Shown piece by piece: positions 26,202 to 35,487 of a stretch of 62,844 nucleotides of DNA. The DNA is from Selenomonadales bacterium (lineage in GTDB: Bacteria > Bacillota > Negativicutes > Sporomusales > UBA7701), in the NCBI GenBank assembly GCA_029976065.1, contig JARKNV010000064.1, positions 1 to 62,844 on the forward strand. Direction: 5' to 3'. Position 1 is the stretch's first letter, and each line of letters starts with the position of its first letter. The translations under genes were made by a program, and so were the position numbers. The notes under the pieces were generated by a model that saw only the letters and a list, made by a program, of their open reading frames with translations, made no database searches and was not told where the DNA came from.

Positions 26202-28844
26202 ATGGAGAAGAACATTCCCACCGTTTACGATCCGAAAGAGGTTGAAGAGAAATGGTATAGGCACTGGGAGGAGAACGGCCTGTTCCACGCCGAGCCGGAT
26301 ACGGGCAAGACGCCTTTCAGCATCGTCATTCCGCCCCCCAACGTGACCGGCCAGCTCCACATGGGCCACGCGCTCGACAACACCCTCCAGGACGTGCTCA
26401 TCCGCTTCCGGCGCATGCAGGGCTACGAGGCGCTGTGGATGCCGGGCTCCGACCACGCCGGCATCGCCACCCAGATCAAGGTGGAGGAGGTGCTGGCCAA
26501 GGAGGGCGTCAGCCGCTACGACCTGGGGCGCGAGCAGTTCATCGACCGCGTGTGGGACTGGAAGCACGAATACGGCGGCCGCATCATCAATCAGCTCAAA
26601 CGGCTGGGCGCGTCGTGCGACTGGCCGCGCGAACGGTTCACGATGGACGAGGGCTGCTCGGCGGCGGTGCGGGAGGTGTTCGTGTCCCTGTACGAGAAGG
26701 GGCTGATTTACCAGGGCAACCGCATCACCAACTGGTGCCCGCGCTGCAACACCGCCCTGAGCGATATCGAGGTGGAGCACGAGGAGCAGCCCGGCCATCT
26801 GTGGCATGTCCGCTATCCGCTGGAGGGCCGCCCGGGCGAATACGTGACTGTGGCGACGACCCGGCCGGAAACCATCCTCGGCGATACCGCCGTGGCCGTC
26901 AATCCCGACGACGCCCGCTACAAGGACCTCGTCGGCCAGTACGTGATCCTGCCGGTCGTCGGCCGCCGCCTGCCGATCGTGGCCGACGAGTACGTTGACC
27001 CGGCGTTCGGCACCGGGGCGGTGAAGGTGACTCCGGCCCACGATCCCAACGACTTCGACATGGGCCTGCGCCACAAGCTGCCGCAGGTGGTGGTGATCGC
27101 CCCCGACGGCACGATGACGGCCGAGGCGGGCAAGTACGCCGGCATGGACCGCTACGCGTGCCGCAAGGCGCTGGTCGCCGCGCTGAAGGAGCTGGGCAAC
27201 CTCGTCAGGATCGACGAGCACGTGCACGCCGTCGGCCATTGCCAGCGCTGCGCGACGGTGGTGGAGCCGCTGGTTTCGAAGCAGTGGTTCGTGCGCATGC
27301 AGCCGCTGGCCGAGCCGGCGATCGCCGCGGTGCAGGACGGGCGGATCAAGTTCGTGCCGGAGCGGTTCACCCGCGTGTATATCAACTGGCTGGAGAATAT
27401 CCGCGACTGGTGCATTTCCCGCCAGATCTGGTGGGGCCACCGCATCCCGGCCTGGTATTGCGAGGGATGCGGCGCGACGATCGTCTCCCGCACGGATATC
27501 GCCGCCTGCCCGCAGTGCGGCGGCAAGGTGGAGCAGGACCCCGACGTGCTCGATACCTGGTTCAGTTCGGCGCTGTGGCCGTTCTCGACGATGGGCTGGC
27601 CGGAGAAGACGCCCGAGTTGGCATATTTCTACCCGACGAGCGTGCTGGTGACCGGCTATGACATCATTTTCTTCTGGGTGGCGCGGATGATCTTCATGGG
27701 CCTGGAGTTCATGAACGACATCCCCTTCGGGCACGTGTTCATCCACGGCCTGGTGCGCGACGGCGAGGGCCGCAAGATGTCGAAGTCGCTCGGCAACGGC
27801 ATCGATCCGCTGGACGTGATCGAGAAGTACGGCGCCGATACGCTCCGCTTCACGCTCATGACCGGCAACACGCCCGGCAACGATATGCGCTTCTACTGGG
27901 AGCGGGTGGAGTCGAGCCGGAATTTCGCCAATAAGATTTGGAACGCGTCCCGGTTCGTGCTGATGAACCTGGAGGGCTTCGACCCCGCCAGGGCGCCGGG
28001 GGCGTACACGCTCGCCGACCGCTGGATCCTGAGCCTCTACGCCAAAACGGCGGCCGAGGTGACCGCCAACCTGGAGAAATTCGAGCTGGGCGAGGCGGCC
28101 CGCAGCCTGTACGAGTTCATCTGGAGCGAGTATTGCGACTGGTATATCGAGACAGCCAAGGCGCGCCTGTACGACAAGGAGGACGCCGCCGGCCGGGCGA
28201 CCGCCCAGTATGTGCTGTGGCACGTGCTGGAGAACACGCTGAGGCTGCTGCATCCCTTCATGCCGTTCATCAGCGAGGCCATCTGGCAGCACCTGCCCCA
28301 CGAGGGCGGGAGCATCGTCCGGGCACCTTGGCCCGCGCCGCCGGCCGGGCTGCAGGACGACGCGGCCGAAGCGGCGATGGGCACGGCGATGGAAACGATC
28401 AAGGCGATCCGCAACATGCGGGCCGAGGTCAACGTGCCGCCGGGCCGGAAGAGCGAGGTTATCTTGCTGGCCGCCGCCGGGCAACAGGAAGTGTTGGCCG
28501 CCAACGCGCAGTATATCAGGACGCTGGCCGCCGCCGAGCCGGTGACGGTGCTGGCGCTGACGGCCGCCAAGCCGGAGAACGCAATGACGGCGGTGGTGAG
28601 CGGGGTGGAGGTGTACCTGCCGCTCCGTGGCCTGATCGACGTGGAGAAGGAGACGGCCCGCCTCGGCAAGGAGCGCGAGAACCTGGAGAAGGAGGTCGCC
28701 CGCGTGACCGGCAAGCTGGCCAACGAGAGCTTCGTGGCCAAGGCGCCGGCCGAGGTTATCGAGAAGGAACGGGCCAAGGAGCGCGAATACCGCGAAAAGC
28801 TGGCGGCGATCAGCGAACGGCTGGCGTATCTGGCGAAGCTATAG
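26202..28844 (+). CDS. valS: Valyl-tRNA synthetase
   Basis: Class I aminoacyl-tRNA synthetase, 880 residues, charging tRNA-Val. HMGH (HIGH motif) at 53-56, a CP1 editing domain with [17 protein letters not shown], a zinc-like CxxC pair in the [20 protein letters not shown] segment, and KMSKS at 525-529. The C-terminal coiled coil ([28 protein letters not shown]) is typical of bacterial ValRS. ATG follows GAAGGAGG. Expression is controlled by the T-box leader. folC follows 54 bases later. Confidence 0.97.
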   Translation: MEKNIPTVYDPKEVEEKWYRHWEENGLFHAEPDTGKTPFSIVIPPPNVTGQLHMGHALDNTLQDVLIRFRRMQGYEALWMPGSDHAGIATQIKVEEVLAKEGVSRYDLGREQFIDRVWDWKHEYGGRIINQLKRLGASCDWPRERFTMDEGCSAAVREVFVSLYEKGLIYQGNRITNWCPRCNTALSDIEVEHEEQPGHLWHVRYPLEGRPGEYVTVATTRPETILGDTAVAVNPDDARYKDLVGQYVILPVVGRRLPIVADEYVDPAFGTGAVKVTPAHDPNDFDMGLRHKLPQVVVIAPDGTMTAEAGKYAGMDRYACRKALVAALKELGNLVRIDEHVHAVGHCQRCATVVEPLVSKQWFVRMQPLAEPAIAAVQDGRIKFVPERFTRVYINWLENIRDWCISRQIWWGHRIPAWYCEGCGATIVSRTDIAACPQCGGKVEQDPDVLDTWFSSALWPFSTMGWPEKTPELAYFYPTSVLVTGYDIIFFWVARMIFMGLEFMNDIPFGHVFIHGLVRDGEGRKMSKSLGNGIDPLDVIEKYGADTLRFTLMTGNTPGNDMRFYWERVESSRNFANKIWNASRFVLMNLEGFDPARAPGAYTLADRWILSLYAKTAAEVTANLEKFELGEAARSLYEFIWSEYCDWYIETAKARLYDKEDAAGRATAQYVLWHVLENTLRLLHPFMPFISEAIWQHLPHEGGSIVRAPWPAPPAGLQDDAAEAAMGTAMETIKAIRNMRAEVNVPPGRKSEVILLAAAGQQEVLAANAQYIRTLAAAEPVTVLALTAAKPENAMTAVVSGVEVYLPLRGLIDVEKETARLGKERENLEKEVARVTGKLANESFVAKAPAEVIEKERAKEREYREKLAAISERLAYLAKL

Positions 28845-28898
28845 CGGCAGATACATTGTAATTCCATAACTGGTTAAGCTATCTTAGGATGTGACCTT

Positions 28899-30182
28899 AT
28901 GACGTACGAACAGGCGCTCGATTACCTTGCCACCCTGGGCAAGTTCGGGATCAATCTCGGCCTGGCGCGGATCGAGAAGCTGCTTGACCTTATGGGCCGT
29001 CCGGAGCAGCGCTTCAAGACCGTTCACGTGACAGGCACGAACGGCAAGGGCTCGACGACGGCGATGCTGGCCGCCGTGCTCGGGGCCGCCGGCATCCGCG
29101 CCGGCATGTATACTTCGCCCCACCTCACCGACTACACCGAGCGGTTCGTGGTGGACGGCGAGCCGATCAGCCGCGACGCGCTGGCGGCGGCGATCGCCCA
29201 TACGCGCGGCTTTGTTGACGCGATGGTGGCCGAGGGCTGGGAGCATCCGACCGAGTTCGAGGTGCTGACCGCGGCCGCTTTTCATCACTTCGCCGCCGTT
29301 GGGGCGGAGTACGCGGTTATCGAGGTCGGCCTGGGCGGGCTGCTCGATTCGACCAATGTGATAATTCCCGAAGTGTCGGTCATCACCAACGTCACCCTGG
29401 AGCACACCGACCGTTGCGGCGGCACGGTGGCGGAGATCGCCGCCCACAAGGCGGGGATAATCAAGCCGGGGGTGCCGGCGGTGACGGCCGCTACAGGGGA
29501 GGCGCTCGCGGTGATCGAACGCCAGGCCGCGGCCAAGGGGGCGCCGCTGGCGGCACTGGGCCGCGATTTTTCCGCCGCGGCCGCCGGTCTGGACGGCTGG
29601 CGGCAGCAGGTGGCGTTCGCCAGTTCCCGGCACGGCGATCTGGGCCGGTTCGCCGTGGCCCTGCTCGGCCGCCATCAGGCCGAGAACGCGGCGGCGGCGA
29701 TCATGGCGGCGCTGGTGCTGGCCGATGGCGACGGGCGCGTGACCCTGGCCGCGATCAGGGACGGCCTGGCCGCCGTCCGCTGGCCGGGGCGGTTCGAGGT
29801 GGTGCCCGGCCGGCCTACGGTGGTGATCGACGGCGCCCACAACCCGGCGGGCGCGGCCGTATTAAGGGCGACGCTGGACGAGGTCTTCCCCGGGCGGGCG
29901 GTGGTGTTCGTGCTCGGCATCCTCGCCGACAAGGATATCGCCGGCATCACGGCGACGATTGTCCGCGCCGCCGACGGCGTGGTGGCCGTAAAGCCGCTGT
30001 CCGAGCGGGCGGCCGAACCGGCCGCGGTGCTGGCGGGCGTGGCGGCGGGGCGCACGGCGGCCGCCGCGACGGTGGCGGAGGCCGTCGACCGGGCCAGGGA
30101 CATGGCGGGCCCGGACGGCGTGGTGTGCGTGGCCGGGTCGCTCTATCTCGTCGGGCCGGCCAGGAATTACGCCGTTTTGTAG
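28899..30182 (+). CDS. folC: Folylpolyglutamate synthase / dihydrofolate synthase
   Basis: Mur-ligase-fold enzyme of 427 residues that adds glutamate to dihydropteroate and folates. The ATP loop TGTNGKGS is at 45-52. LTDYTERFVVDGEPIS, EVGLGGLLDSTNVI and VVIDGAHNPAGA are family landmarks. The valS-folC order is common in Firmicutes. Its stop codon overlaps the -35 of the next promoter. Confidence 0.95.
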   Translation: MTYEQALDYLATLGKFGINLGLARIEKLLDLMGRPEQRFKTVHVTGTNGKGSTTAMLAAVLGAAGIRAGMYTSPHLTDYTERFVVDGEPISRDALAAAIAHTRGFVDAMVAEGWEHPTEFEVLTAAAFHHFAAVGAEYAVIEVGLGGLLDSTNVIIPEVSVITNVTLEHTDRCGGTVAEIAAHKAGIIKPGVPAVTAATGEALAVIERQAAAKGAPLAALGRDFSAAAAGLDGWRQQVAFASSRHGDLGRFAVALLGRHQAENAAAAIMAALVLADGDGRVTLAAIRDGLAAVRWPGRFEVVPGRPTVVIDGAHNPAGAAVLRATLDEVFPGRAVVFVLGILADKDIAGITATIVRAADGVVAVKPLSERAAEPAAVLAGVAAGRTAAAATVAEAVDRARDMAGPDGVVCVAGSLYLVGPARNYAVL

Positions 30183-30208
30183 ACAAAACCCGCCAACGGG
30201 CGTATAAT
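30180..30208 (+). promoter_or_regulatory. SigA promoter of the O-antigen-ligase-type gene
   Basis: TAGACA (30180-30185), 17 bases, TATAAT (30203-30208). The -35 includes the folC stop codon. Confidence 0.75.
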
Positions 30209-30241
30209 AATTGAAGTTATATTGTGCCACCAGGTGAAACG

Positions 30242-31489
30242 ATGCGAAGCAGTTATTCCTGCGCCGCGACGCACTATCAACTTAATTACCTCACGGAGCA
30301 CTGCATTTTGGCGGTGGCCTTTTTTTTGCCGCTGTCTTACAATGCGGTCAGCGTGTTCCTCGCCCTCGGCACTTTCCTGTGGATGGCGAGGATGGCCGCC
30401 GACGGCCGTCTCGACCTGAGGCCTACGCCGTTCGACGGGGTGATAGCCGTGCTTGTGGCGTTGTCGGCGGCGTCCGTCCTGGCCGCCCCCGACCGCTGGC
30501 TGAGCTTTTACAATTACTATCACCTCATGGGGCGGTATATCCTGCTCTATTACCTGGTCGTGAACAATTTCCACACCCTCGACCAGCTTAAACGGCTGGT
30601 GCAGGCGGTGCTGCTTTCCGCCGGCCTGGTGGTCGCCTACGGTTTTTACCAGTATTTCCAGGGAGTGGACACCACGGCGTTCGAGTGGGTGGACGGCGAG
30701 CAGTTCCCCCTGCTGAAGGTGCGGGTGTTTTCCACCCTGCAGAACCCCAACCTGCTGGCGGGGTTCCTGGTGGTGATCGTGGCGCTGGCCGCCGGCCTCG
30801 GCCTGAACGCCGAGAGCGCCCGCGGCAAGACGGCGTTTCTGGTGTTGGTACTCGCGCTGGGCGTCTGCCTGGCGCTGACGTATTCGCGCGGCGCGTGGCT
30901 GAGCGTGCTGGCGGTCGTGGCTGCGTACGGGGTGCTTTACAGCCGCAAGACCTTTTGGCTGCTGCTGTTCGTTCCCGTGGTGGTGGTGGCCGGGCATGAC
31001 GTGCTGATGGAGCGGCTGATGTCGATCGCCAACCCCACCGATACGTCGGCGACGCTTAGGATAGCGCTGTGGGAGAGCACGCTGGCGATGATCGCCGACA
31101 AGCCGCTGTTCGGCATCGGCTGGGGAGCGTACTGGCTGGTGTATCCCGAGTACGATTTCTTTATCAACGACCCGGCGACGACGATTTTCCATGCCCATAA
31201 CATGTACCTGCATATTGCCGCCGAGATCGGCGTCCCCGGACTGCTGGCCTTTCTGGCGATGATGTTCGGCCACGCCAGGCTGGCGCTGGTGATGGCGGAG
31301 ACGGCCACCAACCGCTGGGTGGGCGGCTTGATGCTGGGGGTGCTGGCGGCCGTTATCGGCCTGGCGGTGGGCGGGCTTACCGACTACGTGCTCTTCAATC
31401 CCCAGATGGCGATGCTGTTTTGGTTGCTCAACGCTCTGACGGTTGTGGTTTACCTGAATGACTATCCGACAAAAAATAACGCGAAATAA
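30242..31489 (+). CDS. O-antigen ligase/polymerase-family membrane protein
   Basis: About 415 residues with some 10-12 membrane helices and the Wzy_C-type periplasmic segment SATLRIALWESTLAMIADKPLFGIGWGAYW, followed by FHAHNMYLHIAAEIGVPGL, the H-N-x-x-L signature of WaaL-type glycosyl ligases. It probably joins or polymerises lipid-linked glycans at the outer face of the cytoplasmic membrane. No other glycan genes flank it, so the substrate (LPS core or a wall glycan) is open. ATG 30242 with AGGTG upstream was chosen over a start at 30224. Confidence 0.83.
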   Translation: MRSSYSCAATHYQLNYLTEHCILAVAFFLPLSYNAVSVFLALGTFLWMARMAADGRLDLRPTPFDGVIAVLVALSAASVLAAPDRWLSFYNYYHLMGRYILLYYLVVNNFHTLDQLKRLVQAVLLSAGLVVAYGFYQYFQGVDTTAFEWVDGEQFPLLKVRVFSTLQNPNLLAGFLVVIVALAAGLGLNAESARGKTAFLVLVLALGVCLALTYSRGAWLSVLAVVAAYGVLYSRKTFWLLLFVPVVVVAGHDVLMERLMSIANPTDTSATLRIALWESTLAMIADKPLFGIGWGAYWLVYPEYDFFINDPATTIFHAHNMYLHIAAEIGVPGLLAFLAMMFGHARLALVMAETATNRWVGGLMLGVLAAVIGLAVGGLTDYVLFNPQMAMLFWLLNALTVVVYLNDYPTKNNAK

Positions 31490-31652
31490 CTGCTACACTC
31501 CCAAAAAAATCTCGCCGTCCGGCAGGAGTCGGGACGGCCGCGCGGAATATATTTAGTGGGTAAATAAAATTTATAGGGCCATCAGTTTATTGTATAAGGA
31601 TATCGGTTTCGGTGAAGAGGGCCTCAGTGGCCTTAATTTTTTGTCGCAAAGA

Positions 31653-31670
31653 ATGTGAAATTTGGAACAA
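31653..31670. promoter_or_regulatory. Weak Rex-like half-palindrome before the DRTGG gene
   Basis: ATGTGAA-ATTT-GGAACAA matches 10 of 14 defined positions of the Rex consensus. It lies between a short GC hairpin with T6 (near 31617-31642) and the ribosome site of the first DRTGG gene. Reported only because stronger sites precede hydC and the lactate permease. Confidence 0.22.
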
Positions 31671-31690
31671 TTTCAAGAAGGGGGTTTGTC

Positions 31691-32059
31691 GTGAAACTGG
31701 CAGACGTCCAGGAATTACTGCAAGCTGAAATAATTTGCGGCCTGGAGCATCTCGACGTCGAAGTGGGTTCCGCCTGCGGCGCCGATCTGATGAGCGATGT
31801 CCTTGTGCATAGCAAGGAAAAGACGCTTTTGCTCACCGGCCTTACCAATGTCCAGATCATCCGCACCGCCGAGATGGGCGACCTTGTGGGCATCGTGCTG
31901 GTGCGCGGCAAGCGGCCGGGACCGGAAGTGGTCCAGATGGCGGAGAGCATGGGCATTCCGATAATGGTGACCTGTCTGCCGATGTTCGAGTCTTGCGGCG
32001 TTCTTTACAAACGCGGGATCAAGGGTTGCTCCGAGCTGGTGGCCTCCGGTGACTGCTGA
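31691..32059 (+). CDS. DRTGG-domain protein, hydrogenase cluster (copy 1)
   Basis: Small stand-alone DRTGG-domain protein, 122 residues from GTG 31691 (AAGGGGG upstream). The domain runs through LLQAEIICGLEHLDVEVGSACGADLMSDVLVH, LLLTGLTNVQIIRTAEMGDLVGIVLVRGKRP and VMVT-type strand 'IPIMVTCLPMFESCGVLYKRGIKG'. DRTGG domains occur beside CBS pairs and in Pta and HprK-like proteins, where they are thought to bind ligands or partners. No catalytic residues are evident. It opens a five-gene module upstream of hydCBA and overlaps the next gene by 11 bases. Confidence 0.8.
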   Translation: MKLADVQELLQAEIICGLEHLDVEVGSACGADLMSDVLVHSKEKTLLLTGLTNVQIIRTAEMGDLVGIVLVRGKRPGPEVVQMAESMGIPIMVTCLPMFESCGVLYKRGIKGCSELVASGDC

Positions 32060-32480
32060 ACAAGGGATCGTGCTCGAATACACCCTGAAGGGCGGCGATT
32101 TCGAGACCGCCGGCGAGGCGTCGAGTAAGATAAAACGGGTTTTGCAGCAGATCGGCGTGCGTTCCGACGTGATCAGGCGCATCGCCATCAGTTCGTACGA
32201 GGCGGAGATGAATGTCATCATCCACGCGTACCGGGGCGTGCTCAGGGCGTCGATCTATCCCGACCGCACCGAGCTGGCGGTGGAGGACGAAGGCCCGGGG
32301 ATCGCCGATATCAGTCTGGCGATGCAGGAGGGGTACTCGACCGCTCCCGACCATATCCGCGAGATGGGTTTCGGCGCCGGGATGGGCCTGCCCAATATGT
32401 CACGCTGCTCGGACAAGTTTACCATCAATTCGGTGGCGGGCGAAGGGACGAAGATCAATATCCTCATCCGTCACAGTTGA
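32049..32480 (+). CDS. GHKL ATPase, anti-sigma-factor/RsbW-like
   Basis: 143-residue HATPase_c domain without a histidine-phosphotransfer domain. The N box is in ISSYEAEMNVIIHAYRG (E-x-x-x-N), the G1 box in VEDEGPGIADI and the G2 region in GFGAGMGLPNMSR. This is the layout of RsbW/SpoIIAB-type serine kinases and of small GHKL sensors. Start is GTG 32049 inside the upstream gene, indicating tight coupling. Its target is unknown; the neighbouring DRTGG proteins are candidate partners. Confidence 0.82.
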   Translation: MTAEQGIVLEYTLKGGDFETAGEASSKIKRVLQQIGVRSDVIRRIAISSYEAEMNVIIHAYRGVLRASIYPDRTELAVEDEGPGIADISLAMQEGYSTAPDHIREMGFGAGMGLPNMSRCSDKFTINSVAGEGTKINILIRHS

Positions 32481-32498
32481 TTGTGTGGGGTGAAATGA

Positions 32499-33821
32499 TT
32501 GTCGGAGTATTTTCACTCGGTCAGGCTCACGCCTGAACGGTGTAAGGGTTGTGTAAACTGTATAAAGCGCTGTCCTACCGAGGCTATCCGCATCCGCGGC
32601 GGCAAGGCCAAGATCACCGAGGCGCGGTGCATCGACTGCGGCGAGTGCATCCGCCGCTGCGCCAACCGGGCCAAGACGGCGGTGACGGACAGCCTGGAAG
32701 ACCTGAAGAAATACAAGTTCAACGTGGCGCTGCCGGCGCCGTCGCTGTACGCCCAGTTCGCCGCCGACGTGCCGGCGAACGTCGTGCTGTGCGCTTTGCT
32801 GCAGATCGGCTTCGACGATGTTTTCGAGGTGGCTCTGGGGGCCGAGATCGTGTCCGACGCCACAATCGAGTATCTCAAACGCCCGGAGATCAAGCGGCCG
32901 GCGATTTCCTCCGCTTGCCCGGCGGTGGTGCGGCTCGTGCAGGTGAAATTCCCCGAGCTTATCGATAATATAATTCCCTTGGAGGCGCCGGTGGAGGTGT
33001 CGGCCCGCCTGGTCCGCGGCATTCGCAGCCGGGAGCTGGGGATCGCGCCGGAGGAGATCGGGGTGTGGTTCATCACGCCCTGCCCGGCGAAGATGACGGC
33101 GTTCAAGCAGCCCTTGGGGGCGGATAAGTCAAGCGTTTCCGGGGCCATCGGCATTTCGCAGATTTACGGCGATTTGCTGAAGGCGGTGGCGGTCGTTCCC
33201 CGCGACGCCGACTGCCAGCGGGCCACGGCCCGCGGCATCGGCTGGGCTTTGAGCGGCGGCGAGACGGCGGCGGCCGCGGCGGCGACGAGCATGGTTATCG
33301 ACGAGATCCACAATGTCAGCGATGTGCTGGAACAGGTGGCGCTCGGCAAGATAAAGGTGGATTTCATCGAGGCTCTGGCCTGCTCGGGCGGCTGCATCGG
33401 CGGCCCGTTGACGGTGGAGAACCGCTTCGTGGCGGAAAACCGCATGAACCAGCGGCTGGCCAAGATGCGGGCCGAGGATGCGGTCCGCGGCGTCAAGCCG
33501 ACCCTGTATTACCCCGATACGTCGCTCACCGAGTACGACCGCACCATCGAGCCGCGGCCGATTATGCGCCTGGATGAGGATATTTTCAAGGCGATGTATA
33601 AGGTGGAGCAGATGGAAAAGACGCTCAATAAGCTGCCGGGCCTCGACTGCGGCTCGTGCGGCTCGCCGAACTGCAAGGCGCTGGCCGAGGATATCGTCCA
33701 GGGCACGGCGGTGGAGACGGACTGCATTTTCAAATTGCGCGAACGGGTCCGCGATCTCGCTCAAGAGATGGTGGGCCTGGCGGCCAAGCTGCCGCCTTCG
33801 CTTGAGGAAAGGGACGAATAG
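32499..33821 (+). CDS. [FeFe]-hydrogenase-like H-cluster protein, probable sensor
   Basis: 440 residues. Two N-terminal 4Fe-4S motifs (CKGCVNCIKRCP about 15-25, CIDCGECIRRC about 44-54), then a hydrogenase large-subunit domain. It retains the four H-cluster cysteines: C140 (SSACPAV), C195 (TPCPAKM), C295 and C299 (LACSGGCIGG). The surrounding residues differ from the catalytic TSC-x-PGW, MPCTAKK and MAC-x-GGC-x-GGGQP. It lacks the small-subunit tail, and ends with a CGSCGSPNC four-cysteine (PF04060-like) domain. This matches the putative sensory HydS-like branch. TTG start with GGGGTG upstream. Confidence 0.83.
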   Translation: MSEYFHSVRLTPERCKGCVNCIKRCPTEAIRIRGGKAKITEARCIDCGECIRRCANRAKTAVTDSLEDLKKYKFNVALPAPSLYAQFAADVPANVVLCALLQIGFDDVFEVALGAEIVSDATIEYLKRPEIKRPAISSACPAVVRLVQVKFPELIDNIIPLEAPVEVSARLVRGIRSRELGIAPEEIGVWFITPCPAKMTAFKQPLGADKSSVSGAIGISQIYGDLLKAVAVVPRDADCQRATARGIGWALSGGETAAAAAATSMVIDEIHNVSDVLEQVALGKIKVDFIEALACSGGCIGGPLTVENRFVAENRMNQRLAKMRAEDAVRGVKPTLYYPDTSLTEYDRTIEPRPIMRLDEDIFKAMYKVEQMEKTLNKLPGLDCGSCGSPNCKALAEDIVQGTAVETDCIFKLRERVRDLAQEMVGLAAKLPPSLEERDE

Positions 33822-33834
33822 GAGGGATTGCCGA

Positions 33835-34176
33835 GTGACGGTCAACGATCTCGTCGGTACCCTGCCGCTTGCCGTCGTGGCCGGCCGGGACCGCCTGGAC
33901 GCCCAGGTGACGGGCGGCTACGCATCCGATCTGCTGAGCAATGTGATGGGGTTCGCCGCCGCGGGCAATATCTGGGTGACCATGCAGGGACACCAGAATA
34001 TCGTGGCGGTGGCCTCCCTGGCCGGACTGGCGGCGGTGGCCGTCGCCGGCGGGGTTGCTCCCGAGCCGGATACGGTGGCCAAGGCCGAGGCGGAAGGGGT
34101 TGTGCTGCTGACGACCTCTTTGTCCAGTTTCGAACTGGTCGGACAACTATACCGTTGCGGCGTCAAGGGGCAGTGA
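33835..34176 (+). CDS. DRTGG-domain protein, hydrogenase cluster (copy 2)
   Basis: Second stand-alone DRTGG domain, 113 residues from GTG 33835 with GGAGGG eight bases upstream. LPLAVVAGRDRLDAQVTGGYASDLLSNVMGFAAAGNIWVTMQGH and VLLTTSLSSFELVGQLYRCGVKG follow the family pattern. It is only distantly similar to copy 1, so the two are probably not interchangeable. The stop and the start of the PHP gene overlap (TGATG). Confidence 0.78.
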   Translation: MTVNDLVGTLPLAVVAGRDRLDAQVTGGYASDLLSNVMGFAAAGNIWVTMQGHQNIVAVASLAGLAAVAVAGGVAPEPDTVAKAEAEGVVLLTTSLSSFELVGQLYRCGVKGQ

Positions 34177-34928
34177 TGCGCCGTTACGTGGCCGATCTGC
34201 ATGTTCACACGGTGCTGTCGCCCTGTGCCGCGGTGGAGATGACGCCGCGTAACATCGTGTGGCACGCCGCCCAGCATGGCGTGGACATCGTCGCCATCAC
34301 CGACCACAACGCCTGCGACAACGTGCCGGCCGCCATGGCGGCTGCCAAGGATACCGACGTCATCGTCCTGCCCGGCATGGAGGTGGAGACGAAGGAGGAG
34401 GTTCATCTCCTCGCGCTGTTCGCGAAGCCCCGGCAGCTGTTCGCCTGGGAGAAGGTGGTCGACGCGCACCGCTCGGGGCGCAGGAACGACGCCGACCGGC
34501 TGGGCGCCCAGTTCGTGGTCGACGCGGAGGATAACCTGCTGGCGGTGAAGGAGGAGATGCTGCTGACGTCGCTGTCGCTGAGCATCACCGAGACGTGCGC
34601 GCAGGTGAACGCCCTCGGCGGGCTGGTGATCGCCAGCCATGTGGACCGGCCGGCTTACGGCCTTCTGTCCCAGCTGGGGTTCATTCCTCCGGGGCTGGCG
34701 CTGGCGGCGGTGGAGGTTTCGCGGCGGGTTTCTCCCGCGGAGGCGGCGCAACGGTTCCCGGCGATCGGCGATTTGCCGGTGGTGACCGCGTCCGACGCCC
34801 ATACGATCGAGGATTTCCTTTCCGGCCCGAAGATGGCCTTCGAACTTGAGGAGCCGACCCTGGCGGAAATCCGCCGGGCTCTCAATAACAAGAATTTGCG
34901 AGGGGTGGTGTTGTTACCGCCAGGGTAG
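34176..34928 (+). CDS. PHP-domain metal-dependent phosphoesterase
   Basis: 250 residues. PHP metal motifs are DLHVHTVLSPC (H-x-H near the N-terminus), VAITDHNACDN (D-H), a glutamate in GMEVETKEEVHLLALF, GGLVIASHVDRPAYG, and TASDAHTIEDF (D-x-H). Such proteins hydrolyse phosphoesters, for example 3',5' nucleotide bis-phosphates or histidinol phosphate. In this module it could reverse a phosphorylation or clear a nucleotide signal; that is inference. The start overlaps the DRTGG stop. About 45 bases with a Rex-type palindrome separate it from hydC. Confidence 0.84.
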   Translation: MRRYVADLHVHTVLSPCAAVEMTPRNIVWHAAQHGVDIVAITDHNACDNVPAAMAAAKDTDVIVLPGMEVETKEEVHLLALFAKPRQLFAWEKVVDAHRSGRRNDADRLGAQFVVDAEDNLLAVKEEMLLTSLSLSITETCAQVNALGGLVIASHVDRPAYGLLSQLGFIPPGLALAAVEVSRRVSPAEAAQRFPAIGDLPVVTASDAHTIEDFLSGPKMAFELEEPTLAEIRRALNNKNLRGVVLLPPG

Positions 34929-34942
34929 TTATATTGCGCACT

Positions 34943-34960
34943 ATGTGAAAGTTTTCATAA
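34943..34960. promoter_or_regulatory. Rex-type operator ahead of hydC
   Basis: ATGTGAA-AGTT-TTCATAA, an 18-base palindrome matching 12 of 14 defined positions of TTGTGAA-n4-TTCACAA. A possible -10 (TATATT, 34930-34935) lies just upstream, so Rex binding would block an internal promoter of the hydrogenase genes. Confidence 0.55.
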
Positions 34961-34973
34961 AAGGAGGAAGAGT

Positions 34974-35480
34974 ATGAACAGCAATCATGAACAGAAATGC
35001 TGCTGCGGCGGCCAGGGAGCCGGCGCCAGCGACATGGCGAAGCTGGACGAGATTCTCGCCAAGTATCAGGGCGTGAAGGGGGCGCTTATCCCCGTCCTGC
35101 AGGAGGCCCAGGACGCCTACGGTTATCTGCCGAAGGACGTCATCGTGCGGATCGGGGAGAAGCTGAGCATTCCCACCAGCCAGATTTACGGGGTGGCCAC
35201 CTTCTACTCCCAGTTCCACCTCAACCCGCGCGGCAAGAACATCGTCCGCGTATGCCAGGGGACGGCCTGCCACGTGCGTGGCGCCAAGGCCATCCTCAAG
35301 GCGCTGGAGGATACCCTGAAGGTTACCGCCGGCAAAACGACCCCCGACCTGAAGTTCACCCTCGAGACGGTGGCCTGCATCGGCGCCTGCGGCCTGTCGC
35401 CGGTCATGATGGTCAACGACGATACCCATGGCCGACTGACGCCGGAGATCGTGCCGCAGATTCTCAGCCGTTACTCCTGA
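34974..35480 (+). CDS. hydC: NAD(P)-linked [FeFe] hydrogenase subunit HydC (NuoE-like)
   Basis: Thioredoxin-fold 2Fe-2S protein of 168 residues. The four cluster cysteines lie in VCQGTACHVRGA (C-x4-C) and CIGACGLSPVM (C-x3-C). The N-terminal helices (KLDEILAKYQGVKGALIPVLQEAQDAYGYLP) are typical of NuoE/HydC. A short Cys-rich tail at the very start (EQKCCCGGQG) is an extra. It passes electrons between HydB and HydA in the trimeric hydrogenase. AAAGGAGGAAG gives a strong ribosome site. Confidence 0.9.
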   Translation: MNSNHEQKCCCGGQGAGASDMAKLDEILAKYQGVKGALIPVLQEAQDAYGYLPKDVIVRIGEKLSIPTSQIYGVATFYSQFHLNPRGKNIVRVCQGTACHVRGAKAILKALEDTLKVTAGKTTPDLKFTLETVACIGACGLSPVMMVNDDTHGRLTPEIVPQILSRYS

Positions 35481-35487
35481 GCCCGTT

